Source: Rhytidiadelphus loreus
Lineage: Eukaryota > Streptophyta > Bryopsida > Hypnales > Hylocomiaceae
Assembly: GCA_947034895.1 (NCBI GenBank)
Contig: OX344764.1
Location: 49,705,348 to 49,769,347 of the forward strand
Direction: 5' to 3'
Length of the DNA: 64,000 nucleotides
The notes beneath the pieces are model-generated. The model saw only the letters and a list, made by a program, of their open reading frames with translations, ran no database searches and was not told where the DNA came from. Below, in pieces: positions 1-11,175 of the stretch (position 1 is its first letter; each line of letters begins with the position of its first letter). Position numbers and translations under genes: made by a program.

Positions 1-806
1 TGCTTCACCTTTACATGGTTGAAGTATAAAACCATAGTTTTCATTTTTTCATTATGGCCGTGGATTTTGAATTAATATTTGGAAACATGTATTTCGAAGC
101 AACATTTGGAATCACGTATTCTGAATTATTCCATTGTGGAGGATACTATTGTTGATTCTTCATTTAGTTCATTTTCTTGAGTAGTTGTACAACATTCTAA
201 TACTTATGTTTTTTATTCCAATGTGATCAAATGGAAAATGTTCTGTAGAGTCTCTTGCAAAGAGTGAACTAGTTCAGAGTATCAGTAATCAAACCACGAT
301 ACCCAATACCATCTAACTTCACTGACAATACCATTTCTGGATTTTTAGCAAAGTGAACAAAATGAAGCCATATCTACCCTTACCTTCATTCATATTTCCA
401 GAGCTTTAAAAGAATCAGTTGCAAATTTTTGAAGTTGGAATTGGGGGTACTCTAAAAGCAGTTGACAGCCTACTGTCAGAACATTCAAAACACGTTCCTA
501 TGCTGGACTACCAAGGGCCATACTGACACAACAAAATAAAAAACAAAACTCAAACCATTTGGAATGTGCATGGAAAACGTGAACAAAAGCAGTGTACCAC
601 TGAGAACAAAAAGTGGTGGTTGCCTCATTGAAAGTTCCAGGATTCACAAGAGATCACATAACTTACGTGCTACTGACGAGCTACTATTATTCGCATTTGA
701 AGTCAGCTGCTTAGCACAGAACTCTTGATGCTGAACTGGAGTACTTTTTCGTAAGAAAAACTAGAATACGGTACCTACTATTTACATGGTGGCGGTCACG
801 GGCAAC
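1..806 (-). other. 3' flank and probable 3' UTR of the ENOD93-like gene
   Basis: This stretch lies downstream of the stop codon of the minus-strand gene that ends at 807. It is AT-rich and has no supported reading frame. It probably holds the 3' UTR and polyadenylation region, but I could not place the cleavage site. Confidence 0.4.
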
Positions 807-2787
807 CTACGATGTCACTCCAGCTCGGCTCTTCTCCAGAGCAACGACGTTCCCCTTGCGAGAGCATTCCAGGATAGTTTGCTCTGTCACCACGAAGTAA
901 GTCGATATAGTGGCTGCACACAACAGGATAATCTCATTTCCAGCTATATATTGAGCTTCCAACACATCGTAATCAATGAAGAGCCAGATGATTACAAGGT
1001 AAGAGGATACGAAAAACTGTTAAATGAATCAAATCCTGTCGCTTATGTACTGACCCCTGTTACCAACAGCAACTCTTAATCTCTTCCGAAAAACAAAAAC
1101 GTGATTGGCCTTCAATTGTCAAGTTCTGTGCAAGCATGACTTTGGCTAAACGTGGAAAGACAATTGATCTTTGAAAGGAAATAGGGTTAGTATAACAATT
1201 CCTTCAATAGTGGTCTACAACCTCACTCGCTTTGAAAAGATGCATGAAAAATTCATTCATAGATGAAAAATTTGACGTAAAGACAGTACAACCCCACTCG
1301 CTTTGAATAGATGCATGAAAAATTCATTCATAGATGAAAAATTTGACGTAAAGACAGTTTAGCTCTTCTACCGGACGATCTCTCCATACATTTCGCAAAG
1401 ATCGCACTTCCATATATGTTTAAAAATGCTTTAAGTGACGACAAATAGTATCCTCTACTTGAAAGGACTGTTTGCAACTTGGTGTTAAGAGTGGTGTTAG
1501 CAAATTGAATGTTGTTTCAAGGTATACCACAATGCACTCTGAAGACCTTACTAACACCACCCTTAACACCAAGTGCGAGCATATTCAGAATGGCATATGT
1601 ATATCTTTCATACTCTCACAACATTAACCATGAAACAGGGACGACAAGCAAGTTCCAAGTCGAATGAATCGCATACCTACAGAGATGATAAGAGCTTGTC
1701 CCGTATAATTGACATTAGCTTTCGCCCATGGAACAAATCGAACAGCAGCTAACTGATGAACACAAATACCACTCATTAGTCCAGTCCAACAAATCGCATC
1801 CTTCAATTGTGAAACTTAAATCCTGTGGTGAAAAAAGCATGTTCAGAAAAGAGCTTACAGTTGGAATGGCACTGAAAGCACATGCATAGGCAGCTGCCTT
1901 CAAACCAGCCTTAAAGCCCTCTGCAAAAATGCAACCAAATGAAATAGGTTACGATCATTACCAAATGAATAATCTCTTGCAGGTAACTGAATGTTAGGAA
2001 CAGTAACGAAGCTACTTTGCAAACAGTAGCTAACAAATACATTAACAGACATCTCAAAAGATCCACTACACCCATAATCAGCACTGTCCAAATTATGCAA
2101 CACCTACGTTTGGACCAACAAAGAATCACAGAAAGAATCACAGAAACCTAGACATTGAAGACACAAGATGTACACAATCAAAACATTAATTTATGTTTTA
2201 TATGCTCAATTGTAATTAGTGACGATCATATGTGCGCGCAGACCTTAGATCAAAAAGTAATCATTGGTCAATTAATGCAAATCTAATACAACATTACATC
2301 AATATTAAGATAGCGTTAAATTAATGTTGAATACACATTAGCGTAATAGTTGCTTGCATAACATCAAGTTTAATGCCAAGGATGAGGATGCTAACATCAC
2401 ACTAAAATTACGTTCACTCAATTTGCTTAAAACTAACATTGACTCAAGACTTGGACTACGTGAATCCCAACGCCTACAAATTACGTGGATCCCATCCCAG
2501 CATAACAAACTAAATCGCTAAATTCAAATCTGAAAATACAATCCAATGCAAGATTCGAGTCATTCAAGGTTCAAATTTCCAAATAAATTCAAAAAAACAG
2601 GACACTGCAGCCTACCCTCTGTACAGTGCTTGGCCCTTGCAGCTTTTTCTTCAGCAAGGCTAAGCTGGAGGTCCTTGTCTTCAACAGGAGACGGAATCAT
2701 GAAGGCCGGCTTCATCCTAGGCTCCCGTTGCAGCAAAGCCAGATCCTCTCTCTTCTGTCTCCACCACCCTCTCCAGTCGGCAGCCAT
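807..2787 (-). CDS. ENOD93-like (early nodulin 93 family) small membrane protein
   Basis: Coding exons, read on the minus strand, are 2787-2616, 1920-1859, 1752-1677 and 913-807. Every junction is GT-AG and in phase, giving 138 residues. Residues 50-112 carry the family core: AKHCTEEGFKAGLKAAAY, then IPTLAAVRFVPWAKANVN, then TGQALIISVATISTYFVV, then EQTILECSRK. The first and third parts form two likely membrane segments (about 59-78 and 97-112). Known ENOD93 proteins are about 100 residues with the same order of motifs and are linked to mitochondria and nitrogen use; that role is family knowledge, not seen here. The N-terminal 50 residues (MAADWRGWWRQKREDL onwards) are longer than usual and unlike the angiosperm form. 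I chose the first ATG of the exon that begins at 2864. An in-frame ATG at 3269 in the upstream exon would give 209 residues, but that exon looks like leader: it carries an AACCCTAA telo-box and is pyrimidine-rich. The family call is firm; the start is uncertain. Confidence 0.88.
1216..1357. repeat. 71-bp tandem duplication in intron 4 of the ENOD93-like gene
   Basis: Two adjacent 71-bp units (1216-1286 and 1287-1357) differ at only two positions. Each contains GATGCATGAAAAATTCATTC. The near identity points to a recent duplication inside the 763-nt intron. Confidence 0.9.
1478..1573. mobile_element. Short inverted-repeat element in intron 4
   Basis: Arms 1478-1500 and 1551-1573 are inverted copies of 23 bp with one mismatch (left arm begins CTTGGTGTTAAGAGTGGTG). 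The 50-bp centre is unique. A single arm with the following bases (GTGGTGTTAGCAAA) recurs near 11125-11145, so this is a dispersed small element, not a chance hairpin. Confidence 0.7.
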
Positions 2788-3330
2788 CTGCACGTCAAAA
2801 TCGTCCAATCTCTGAGGAATTGCAGCAAGCTCAGAGCTTCCAAAAAACCTCAAACTACTGACACCTGAACATCACAATGCTTCTAAGGAAATAGCACTAA
2901 AATAGCAACGTTCTGGGGATTGAAAATGTGGTTTCTGAACTAAATTAGCAGAACAGTTTAGGGTAGTTCAAACGAATACCAACTCCGAAATGCCTCCCTC
3001 ACTCTTCTAAATGTCCAATCACTCACAAATTGCACACCTACTCAACGAAAATCAACGAAAAACACAAAAACACTCCAAAATCAGTACCACGATCAAAAAC
3101 CAAAATCTCAGAAACCCACATGAGAAATCAAACCTGGAGGGCGTTGGAAGGTTAAAAAGCATCGAAATCGCCACCGAATTCTAGCTGAGTCAGAGAAGTG
3201 AAGCGAACGAAGGTGACTGGGAGGGAAGAAAAAAATTAGGGTTAAGAAGACGTCATGCGTGATGGCCATGGCGACGCACATGCCCCTCCAGAATGGCGGA
3301 ATACGCAACAATCAAAATGATAGTAAAAAT
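2788..3330 (-). promoter_or_regulatory. Leader, 5' UTR intron and proximal promoter of the ENOD93-like gene
   Basis: On the minus strand, a donor at 3133-3132 (CCTCCAG then GTTTGA) and an acceptor at 2866-2865 (TTCAG) define a 269-nt intron upstream of the chosen start. The upstream exon holds AACCCTAA (3243-3236), a telo-box-like motif common in leaders of plant housekeeping genes, followed by pyrimidine-rich sequence. CSN7 at 58569 has the same motif just before its start. The transcription start itself was not located. Confidence 0.5.
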
Positions 3331-3354
3331 AATTTTTTTAATTTTTTAATTCAT

Positions 3355-3670
3355 TAAATCTTTTAAATTCGATAACTTTCACACTACTGTAGTGTGGGAG
3401 GTTGCATTCTTGGTATGAATAGAAATTTTTATGCACAAAGGTGAGTGCAGCAAGGGCTTTGATTTTGTGGCATTTGGACATGCCATCTCAAAGTTATGGG
3501 TTTTTCAAAATAAAAAGATTAATTTAATTCAATTTTTTAATTTTTAAAAAATCCATAACTTTTCACACTATAGGTCCGATTAAACACCACGAAATTGGTA
3601 TGAATAGAAAGTTTTTATGCACAAAGGAGTGTGCAAGCGTATTGTCTCATGGCATTTGAACATGCCGAAT
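3355..3670. repeat. Tandem duplication, period about 184 bp
   Basis: The block at about 3357-3487 recurs at about 3541-3668. Both contain GGTATGAATAGAAA, then TTTTTATGCACAAAGG, then GGCATTTG.ACATGCC. The copies are clearly diverged. No coding signal is seen. Confidence 0.65.
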
Positions 3671-3711
3671 GTGAAAGTTAATTTTCGAGTTCATAAATAC
3701 TTTGAAATTCA

Positions 3712-3885
3712 ATTGACTTTCACATCGTGGGTCCAAATGTCACAAAACAAAGTCCACGCACCCCTCCGTGTAGAGAGCTTTCCAACAAATACCATGAACA
3801 CCGCCAAACACCTCACGGTTTCTTAAATCTCGACATATCAAACAAACAAAACAAAACAAACAACCTAATTTTAAGGTATAGATTG
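3712..3885. repeat. Dispersed repeat, copy 1
   Basis: The segment with ACAAAGTCC.CGCACCCCTCC, a run of CAAA units and TTTAAGGTATAGATT matches 29765-29935 in the same orientation and order. It is probably a non-autonomous element; its ends are not clear. Confidence 0.5.
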
Positions 3886-4188
3886 GGGAGTGCAAAAGAT
3901 ATATATCCGACTACGAATATTCCTTCGTGCTCTACACTTTTATGGCTTTCCACTACCCACTTCCACCTTGGTTGTTGCCAATTTACCTCCAACTTTACAT
4001 CTAATCTTATAACATCTTGGTAAACGAATTCTCCACTTATTTCATCCTCCGTTGTCGACACATCTTTTAGGGGGGTCACACCTTCTCCACCCACCATGGC
4101 TTCCCATTATTGGCTCCTCACCAAACCCTCGCCAACTTCTCATTCTCCATTCTCCAAGTGTTTGATGAACAAAAGGTGTGACTACCCC

Positions 4189-4920
4189 TAAGGGCCAACT
4201 TACGTGTGAGCACAGTGGGCAAGTTTACCGCTAATTCAAGCAAGAAGACAAAAGTGGCTCTACCAACTGCCTTGTCCAAGTGGGCAAGCCAGAGAAAGGA
4301 GGAGGAGAAGTTTCACCAATATCGGTCCACAAACAACCTCATTGGTGCAGACTAGTTTCAATCAATCTTGAGACTCATATCTAAGGTAAAAATATCATGA
4401 ACGATTAGAATAAGCATTTCAGCCTATGAGATATGGGAAATTCATGAGAAATTCAGCTCAATGTGTGCACAAATAAGAATGATGAAGAATGCACAAGAAA
4501 ACAAAAAACAAAAAACAAAAACAAAAAACAAAAAACAAAACACTTCTAAAATGAATAATTTATTGAATATAAATGTGGATTTCTCATATGGACCCCATTC
4601 TTTGTCTCATAGCTTCACCTAAAATGGTTTTCCTTTAAACTTGTTCCTAATAAAGTCTAAGCCAATCAAATTTCAGCAAATTGAATCTTTTCAAATCAAC
4701 ATCAAAGCTAGCAATTGCTGGTTTTAGAACACCCTATTGTGCCATTAGAAAAGGGGGGGGGGGCATTTATAATATTCCTACCTTAATATGTGTGAATTTC
4801 CTATTGTATCCCTCCTGACCCACCCGCCCGCCCGCTCACTTGATCCACATGAAAAGTGCAATGGTTGTTTTCCCTTGTAGCAAGCACCCACTGTGAAAGG
4901 ATCAAGGTGGATTGACCCCC
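4189..4920. mobile_element. Dispersed repeat, copy 1, carrying a secondary insertion
   Basis: 4189-4356 matches 26893-27053 (shared: GCTAATTCAAGCAAGAAGAC and GTTTCACCAATAT). 4783-4905 matches 27065-27170 (shared: GATCCACATGAAAA and CACCCACTGTGAAAG). Between these halves lies about 430 bp missing from the second copy, including an A-rich tract of AAAAAC units at 4500-4545. So this copy was itself invaded. Confidence 0.65.
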
Positions 4921-5673
4921 TCGCTCGGCCTTACCAGGGGTGCAAGTAAAAAAAGTGCCCCCTAATTTGGGCCATTCTAGGGTACACTCTTGACCTCACC
5001 TAGCTAATTCGGGGTCTCTGATTGCAAAAATGAATTCAAAATTTGCAAAAAAATTCATGTGCAAAAAATAAATAATTCCAGGGTTTGCCCGCAGGGCCGA
5101 GCAAGGGGGTCAGTTCTCCTTGGCCCTGTGAAAGGAAAGGAGGCCCTAATAATCAGAGATGAAAAAATCTGCCAATTTGTTCATAATTTTGCTTGGCTCC
5201 TTCCGCGATAAGAAGATGCCTCGTCATGTGAAGAAGAAACTAAAGTTCCATCCCATTTCCGGATTGATTTCAAGGACCATTTTTTTTCTTCTCTTCCTCC
5301 TATTCCCAGAAATCCACACTAGCTCCATCTTCTTTTATTTGACAATTGCCATGGAAATTGAACGATTTCGATTGACCCCATCATCTCATCTCATCTCACC
5401 TCATTTCATCCTCCAAAGAATCATCGTGTTGTTCCCATTCTTTGGAATCTTCAATGCCGGAAGTCTCCTTTGGATTAGCCTCATCAGCACTGTGCCTTTG
5501 GCTTTGGCTTTGGCTTTGAACTTTTGAAGCCGGTTCAGGACGTGACGTTGTTTTGCCGCAATTGGGGATTGTTCATGAGAAATTTCCGGAGCAATACAGA
5601 CTGTCACAAAAGAATGTCAGAAATCAGCCGGAGTGTTGGAAAGAAATGGGTAAATAAATGGATCTCATATTAT
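4921..5673. other. Intergenic, no gene recognised
   Basis: A possible 122-codon frame at 5159-5527 (plus) is rich in F, L, I and S, has no recognisable motif and matches the AT/pyrimidine bias of the region. I do not call it a gene. Confidence 0.4.
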
Positions 5674-6245
5674 TAAGGTAATATGCTCTAAAAGCGACCA
5701 TTAACCCTTAAACGTCGAAGGGGGGACCCTCGAAATCTTCCTTTTCTATTACCGTGTGAATCATTGACCTCCAGAATTGCAAAATTAGTCATTGGAAGTC
5801 AAACTATTGTAGAAGATCTTCCTTTTCCAAACCAAATTTAGAGGATGAATAGTTGCACTTCTGTCCTATACAGTTTGATTCCTTGTCATCCATCGGACAC
5901 AAAACGTCCGCCTCGACGTTCAAGGGTTAAAAAGCTGGTCTGCCTTTTTCGTAGGCTGAAGTGGACAAAATTATTTTTCTCTATCATTTTTCAGAGAAAG
6001 AAAAATGGATGTGGAACCTAACACAAGTAGTTTTGTATTTTTCCAAGCATTTTTGAATTAGTTACAAATTTTCAAAGATTATGGACATAGGCACCTATTT
6101 GTGACTATAGGTCTCCCAAAATTTGTCCACTTGCAACTTGTAAAGCAATGTGTGGAAATCAAAGACAGTGATTGGCTCTTAAAAACACAATTTTTCTTTG
6201 GTGCATTCAATTGCTATAATGGTCCATTTAAGGATCACCCCATCT
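5674..6245 (+). mobile_element. TA-type MITE relative, interrupted by a TTAA element
   Basis: Starts TAAGGTAATATGCTC and matches, in inverted orientation, about 24990-25365. Shared parts include CTG.TCTGCCTTTTT, TTTTTCAGA.AAAG..AAATGG and the region around TTGCAACTTGTAA. The copy is split near its left end by the element at 5701-5930, which the 25-kb copy lacks. Confidence 0.6.
5701..5930. mobile_element. TTAA-flanked MITE (piggyBac-like ends), 230 bp
   Basis: The ends are TTAACCCTTAAACGTCGA and, inverted, TTAACCCTTGAACGTCGA: 17 of 18 match. TTAA is present on both sides. The host repeat has an uninterrupted paralogue near 25320-25340 with a single CTAA at the matching point, which supports duplication of a TTAA target. 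No coding capacity. Confidence 0.8.
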
Positions 6246-6350
6246 CCATTCTCCACCTAAAAACAAGGGCGGTTTGAAGAAAATAGGCACTTTTAGAACA
6301 CACTTATTTTTGGCACTCACGTGCCAAAATTGAATTGAATTTCCACGTCA

Positions 6351-6464
6351 GATTCTCAAGGGTCCACATCACCTCAAACCATTCACAAAATGACACGTGG
6401 CACTTCTTTTACAAAAAAATGGCTTAATTTATGTCAAATCTGATGTGGACCCCTGAGAATAGTG
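6351..6464. repeat. Imperfect inverted repeat with ACGTG motifs
   Basis: 6351-6374 (TCAGATTCTCAAGGGTCCAC onwards) pairs imperfectly with about 6440-6464 (TGATGTGGACCCCTGAGAAT). The centre contains ACACGTGGCA and the left flank CTCACGTGCCAAAA. Probably the remains of a small element; no gene lies nearby to suggest a regulatory role. Confidence 0.45.
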
Positions 6465-7180
6465 GAATCTTGAATAGTAAAATCTGACATGGACTCAAAA
6501 TAGTAGAGTTACCTTGTACGAGGTAGAAAGATCTACTAAAATGGTTCGTTTAAGTTCTTGTGCCAAAATAGAGTCTACACTATAATTATGGGGGGTTTTT
6601 TTTTTTACTTGTAGACAAATGAAAATCATGTACCGGAGAAGCCTAGAGACTCTTTTGGGGCCATGATGGGGGCAACACACTTCAAAAATTCATTGATACA
6701 TTGTCACAAAAAACTAATCGTTTCAATATTGCTCTTGCCATTTCTCACACTTGTCCTTATTAGTAGGGGCAAATTCATTTTTTAATTCAACGATGGCAAA
6801 CTGAACTCCTAATTCTAACCGCAACGGGTTGTTTTAATTACCTTGCGCCCCAAAAACAATTTCAATCATGGGTTGCGTCGCGTCCATGGCATGATGATAA
6901 GGTGGTGCTGGTGCAGGACTGTTGTGGCCGGGGTTTTTTGGGTCAAAAGGCATATGATATTTATATATACATCCAAATTCGACCAGACAAATGGTTCCCG
7001 TATGTTCCCGTATGTTCCCTTGGGTTCCCATAGCAAGGTTCTCACCAGCAATGGGCCTTTTTTTGCTTTTGTATCTGGACTTTGCTTTGCAGGAGAGAGA
7101 GATAAGCTCAAGAGAAGGGAATATGTGCTTTCTCAGCAGATAGCTCTCTTCCATTTCATTTGAAGCATGACGCATTATTA

Positions 7181-7494
7181 GCCCGTGCTCTAAAAGTGAC
7201 CGTGCTCTAAAAGCAATCGTGACACAGAGGTATATTTTTGCTTTCTTCTTCAATGTATCAATAGTGTACATTTTAAGAGGTGGTTGCTTTTGGTGGCCAC
7301 TTTGTTTCAACTTCAAAATTTTCGTAACTAATTTCATGAAGGTCCAAACAATATGAAACGACTTGGGTTAGATGAATGCCAGTTCCATTTTCCTTCCTAC
7401 GAGAATTTACAAGCTCAAAATTGTTTCAAGGAATTAAGCTTCTCCTAAAAGGCAATCAACTCTTAGATGATTGCTATAACAATAGACTACTTTA
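7181..7494 (+). mobile_element. MITE of the AAGGTAGGAGG group
   Basis: Shares the ordered blocks ACATTTTAAGAGGTGGTTGC, GTTTCAACTTCAAAA, AACTAATTTCATGAAGGTCC, GCCAGTTCCATTTTCCTTCC and GACTACTTTA with copies at 10091, 11176 (inverted), 12583, 26411 and 49343. No coding frame spans these blocks. Confidence 0.7.
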
Positions 7495-7510
7495 CATCCT
7501 CCATTTGGTC

Positions 7511-7830
7511 TTGAGGTAGCAACACCCATAACCATCAATTTAAGGGTTTTGGACATGATGTTTATTAATAGACATCCAACAAATTGTTAAACCCTATTAG
7601 CAAGAGAAAAAGAATTTCAATGCACTTTCAAATGTATTTTTTGGACACTGTGAGTATAAGTTGTGAATTTTAAAGAGCCCACTAGAGATGCATCCTAATA
7701 CCAACACTAGGGTCTGATATTTAGATGTAGTACATCCTTGTAATCACATCTATTTACTTCCCAAAATTTTCCAAGATTTTAGAGGTGGTGGTTATGGGTA
7801 CAGTGACACTTATGGGTATTGCTACCTTAA
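7511..7830. mobile_element. 320-bp MITE with TTRAGGTAGCAAYACCC ends
   Basis: The left end TTGAGGTAGCAACACCCATA and the inverted right end TTAAGGTAGCAATACCCATA differ at two positions. The right side also carries a second inner copy of GTTATGGGTA. It abuts the preceding MITE. Confidence 0.7.
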
Positions 7831-8798
7831 TCCCTAAGAACATCGCCACCCATGCTCTCTTGAAATGAGAGTGGGGGAGGAGAGTGGGGAGGCTCTGAAT
7901 CAACTCCCATTGTGGCCACAATACAAGTACTTAGCAAAAAAAAACTCCACATTCTTCAACTTCTAGAGCCCAAACAAAGTTTTCTTGAGTCTAATCATAT
8001 TTTTTTTTCGACACTTTCTTGGTTGTAGTCGTCATTGGATTTAGAATTTTCAAGATGAAAAATGGAAAAATGGTAAAAATAAAAAAATATAAGTTGATTT
8101 CAAGGGTTTGGACTTTTTAACGAGTCGGTTGAGCAAGACATGTTGGGGAATGATGTTGCCTCTATCACAAGCTCTATCATTGAATTTTTTTTATAAATAA
8201 TGTGATATGACAAATTAGTGTTATGTTTAGTTTAATGGGATAAATTATTCTACACTCCAACCTCTCAAATCAAACCCTCTATTAACATTCTCAAATACTT
8301 TGCATTGTGTTTATTGGCTCTGTCATTTGGACAAAGACTATGACATCAACTCTCTGTTTTTTGAATCTGAGTTTCTAAAACCTATCTACAACCACATTCA
8401 CACTACACAATGTGGTCAAGGTTTGATAAGAGTGGATAAAGACGGTCTCATTGTTCTTTTCGCATTATCATTGATTGATATAACTTACTATCTTACATTT
8501 AACATATTTGACCTTTAATATGACTATCTTCCATGCTTGCAATTAAAACAACAAGGATAGAGTGCAAATCTTACAATACATTGACACCAAAAGGACTAAT
8601 ATAAAACACAAGAGTTAAAAATTAAAAATTCATAAGAATTGTTTGCAACTAGAAAGGACCAAATACTCATCCTAATCTAATGTGGCATATGAAATCAAAA
8701 GTGGATTTATCTTATACTTTGAAGCTTACAATTTTATATTCATGGGATTAAGAAATTCAAAATAAGTAGATGTTGAAAGGGATTAGTGATGAAATAAT
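7831..8798. other. Intergenic, with one stray minisatellite unit
   Basis: No gene is recognised. About 8358-8425 contains GAATCTGAGTTTCTAAAACC, then CATTCACACTACACAATGTG and TCAAGGTTTG. This is one diverged unit of the tandem array at 27974-28240. Confidence 0.55.
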
Positions 8799-9700
8799 TT
8801 AACCCCTAAAGTCCTATAGCCTTTTTCCATCAAAAAGCATTCAAAATTGCCATTTCTATTGCAAAGAGCAAAAATCTTTACAAATTACCTTTTTTGCATA
8901 TTTAACTGTAAAATCATTCTTGTACAAAACTAGTATAAAAATGTGTAGAAGAAATTTCTACATAGATTGTAAGATATTTGCATGAGAAGTGAAGAAAACA
9001 AGGTTTTGAGTACATCAAGTGATTGGATTATTTGAATTTGAATCTTCGTAACTTCAATTTTTTGCACTACAAATTTTGAATTGAAGATTTTTTATATTGA
9101 AGATTTGAGTTTCAAGTCAAGGGAAAAAATTCCCCCCAAAAAATGTGATTTTCATTCTTTAAAAAATTGTTAAATAGAAGTAAGCGATTGAAAGAAAAAT
9201 TGAATCATCAATAGCTTTAAAAAATGGAATTGAAACACACTAATTCCAATAATGAGATTGTTCTAGCAAGCATACTTAACCTTGTACAACTATTTTTTTT
9301 TAATTGTGAAAATTGAGTTTAAAAACAAATCCAATACTTTATTTTCTCAAGAAGTTTCTATGATTGCCCACAAAACTTTCACATCACTAAACCAAATGAT
9401 TCCAAAGAATCAAAGCTTTCCATGTAAATAAAACATATTTTTTGAGAAAAAAATTACAATTTCTTAATTTCAAGTATTTGTGGATTTTTTTGCTACACAT
9501 TCTCCCCTATTTTGAGGTTATTGTACCATAATTTTTTTTCTCATGCACCAATTGAAATAAAATTATAACCCTCAAAAGCTAATATATTTTTTCTATCTTA
9601 CAAGAGAGTTGCAAAAAATCACGTCAAAAATTGAAATTACATGATCCTACCGAAAATCCATTTTGTACCCAAAGGGATCTTATCTTAGAAGTTTTTAAAG
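8799..9700 (+). mobile_element. TTAA-type MITE, long diverged copy
   Basis: Begins TTAACCCCTAAAGTCC. Its interior aligns in order with the 449-bp element at 20108-20556 (shared: CCATTTCTAT.GCAAAGAG, AATCAAAGCTTTCCATGTA, TCTCCCCT.TTTTGAG). The right end is decayed (about TATCTTAGAAGTTTTT), so the limit is approximate. Confidence 0.6.
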
Positions 9701-10090
9701 TCCACATGTTCTTCCAAGCCATGCTTAGGTTTGGGTAGATATTCTTCATAGTTGATTGGATTTTGAGAATTGTTTGTGATTGTGCCCCCCCCCCTCCCGA
9801 CTTGAATTGCTGCAACACCAATTTGTGCCACATGGTTGTTTCTTTTGTTTTAGCAAGTTCCACCTTTGCGCATGAATGAGATGTGGTCAATTACCACTTC
9901 CCCCCCTCCCTCAAAATGACCAAACTAGGCCTTCTACAATTCCTTTTGGCACGTCCCACTTATGGAGTGAATGTGTGGACGCTCTTATGTTTTCAATCTC
10001 TCATATACTCCAAGAGGTTAAAATTCCAAATACTAACTCCGCCTTTTCTTCACCCTTGGCATGAATGTAATACCCCACTCAACTCGAAAC

Positions 10091-10446
10091 AAAGTAGTCT
10101 ACTCTAAAAGCACCCATCTTCTATAAGCAACCACTAACACAAAGGTACGTTTTTTTTGCTTTCTTCAATGTACCAATGATGTAAATTTCAGGAGGCGGCC
10201 GAGGGGCGGGGGGGGGGGAGGGGGGGGCGGCGCTTTCAGTCACACCACTACGTTCCAACTTCAAAAATATGTAACTAATTCCACAAAGGTCCCCAAAACA
10301 TGAAATGACTTGGGGGGTCGATACCAATTCCAATTCCCTTCCTCCCAAAATTTGACCAAAAATGGTTTCCAAGGAGCCATTTAGCTTCCCCCCTAAAAGG
10401 CAATTAATCAGCTCCTAAGTGGTCACCTTAAGAGCAGACTACCCTA
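10091..10446 (+). mobile_element. AAGGTAGGAGG-group MITE with a long G-tract
   Basis: Internal blocks match the copies at 7181 and 12583 (CAAAGGTACGTTTTTTTTGC, TTCAATGTACCAAT, ACTAATTCCACAAAGGTCC). The position that reads GAGGTGGTTGC elsewhere has here become a G-rich tract, 10191-10232, with runs of up to 11 G. Confidence 0.7.
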
Positions 10447-10703
10447 ATAAATAAATAAAATTGTTTTTTTATTTTTTATTTTTAAAAATTGAAACAAAAG
10501 ATTGATTGATTTTTAAAATTGTTTTTTCTTCTTCTCGTCGTCCTGGTGGTGTTCAGATTCTGGATAAGCTTCAACTTCGAAGCAGCACACACAACTTCAA
10601 GTTATGGCAACCGATGCACAGATGGTTTGTCAGAGTTTTTCAGTTGTTGTTTTTGTTTTAAAAATTCAACTGAGCTGATCCAGACGACGATAAGATAAGT
10701 GAG
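10447..10703 (+). other. Short stretch, possible orphan first exon
   Basis: Contains ATGGCAACCGATGCACAGATG followed at once by GTTTGT, a plausible donor, after a moderately GC-rich leader (CTCGTCGTCCTGG). I find no downstream exon to join, so it could be a chance match. Confidence 0.15.
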
Positions 10704-10979
10704 TAAGGTGGGTACACCCAAAACCGTCACTTTTTACTACTGAGCCTAGTTGCTATTATGAAACTGGTCAAATTTTCACATGTTCATGTTGGCAAGTGAA
10801 AGGAGGTTCCAACGCACCAAAGAACGCCACATTTGGATATTGTATACAAAAGTTATTAAGGGTCAAAGTTCGTTTCTAAAAGCGCTCCATCCAAATAGGT
10901 ACATAACTGAAATTCGAAATGTACAAAACTTCTAGATGGCGCTTTAAGGTCAAGTGCCATTTAACAGCATACTACCTTA
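10704..10979 (+). mobile_element. TA-flanked MITE (AAGGTGGGTA ends), 276 bp
   Basis: Starts TAAGGTGGGTAC, ends TACTACCTTA. Blocks AAAACCGTCACTTTTTACTA, GGCAAGTGAAAGGAGGTTCC and CCACATTTGGATATTGTATA recur in copies at 12307, 12889, 16380, 28600, 29310, 46366 and 49695. The direct TA on both sides fits a TA target site. Confidence 0.8.
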
Positions 10980-11175
10980 ATCCAATTAGAGATTTAGTCG
11001 ATCTCTCCCGCAATTGATGAAATGAAATCAGGAGGATCAAATGGAGTTATGATGCCGTTATTAATGGAATGGAAATAGGAATAGGAATAGGCATGTGTGT
11101 ATGTGTGTGTTTTTGTGGTAGGGGTGGTGTTAGCAAAGTGAATCTAATAGTCCACACAAGGTGTGTACCGCTATA

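Noticed and set aside
6834..7337. 167-codon minus-strand frame
   Set aside because: Its right half runs through a MITE shared by many sites where the frame is not kept.
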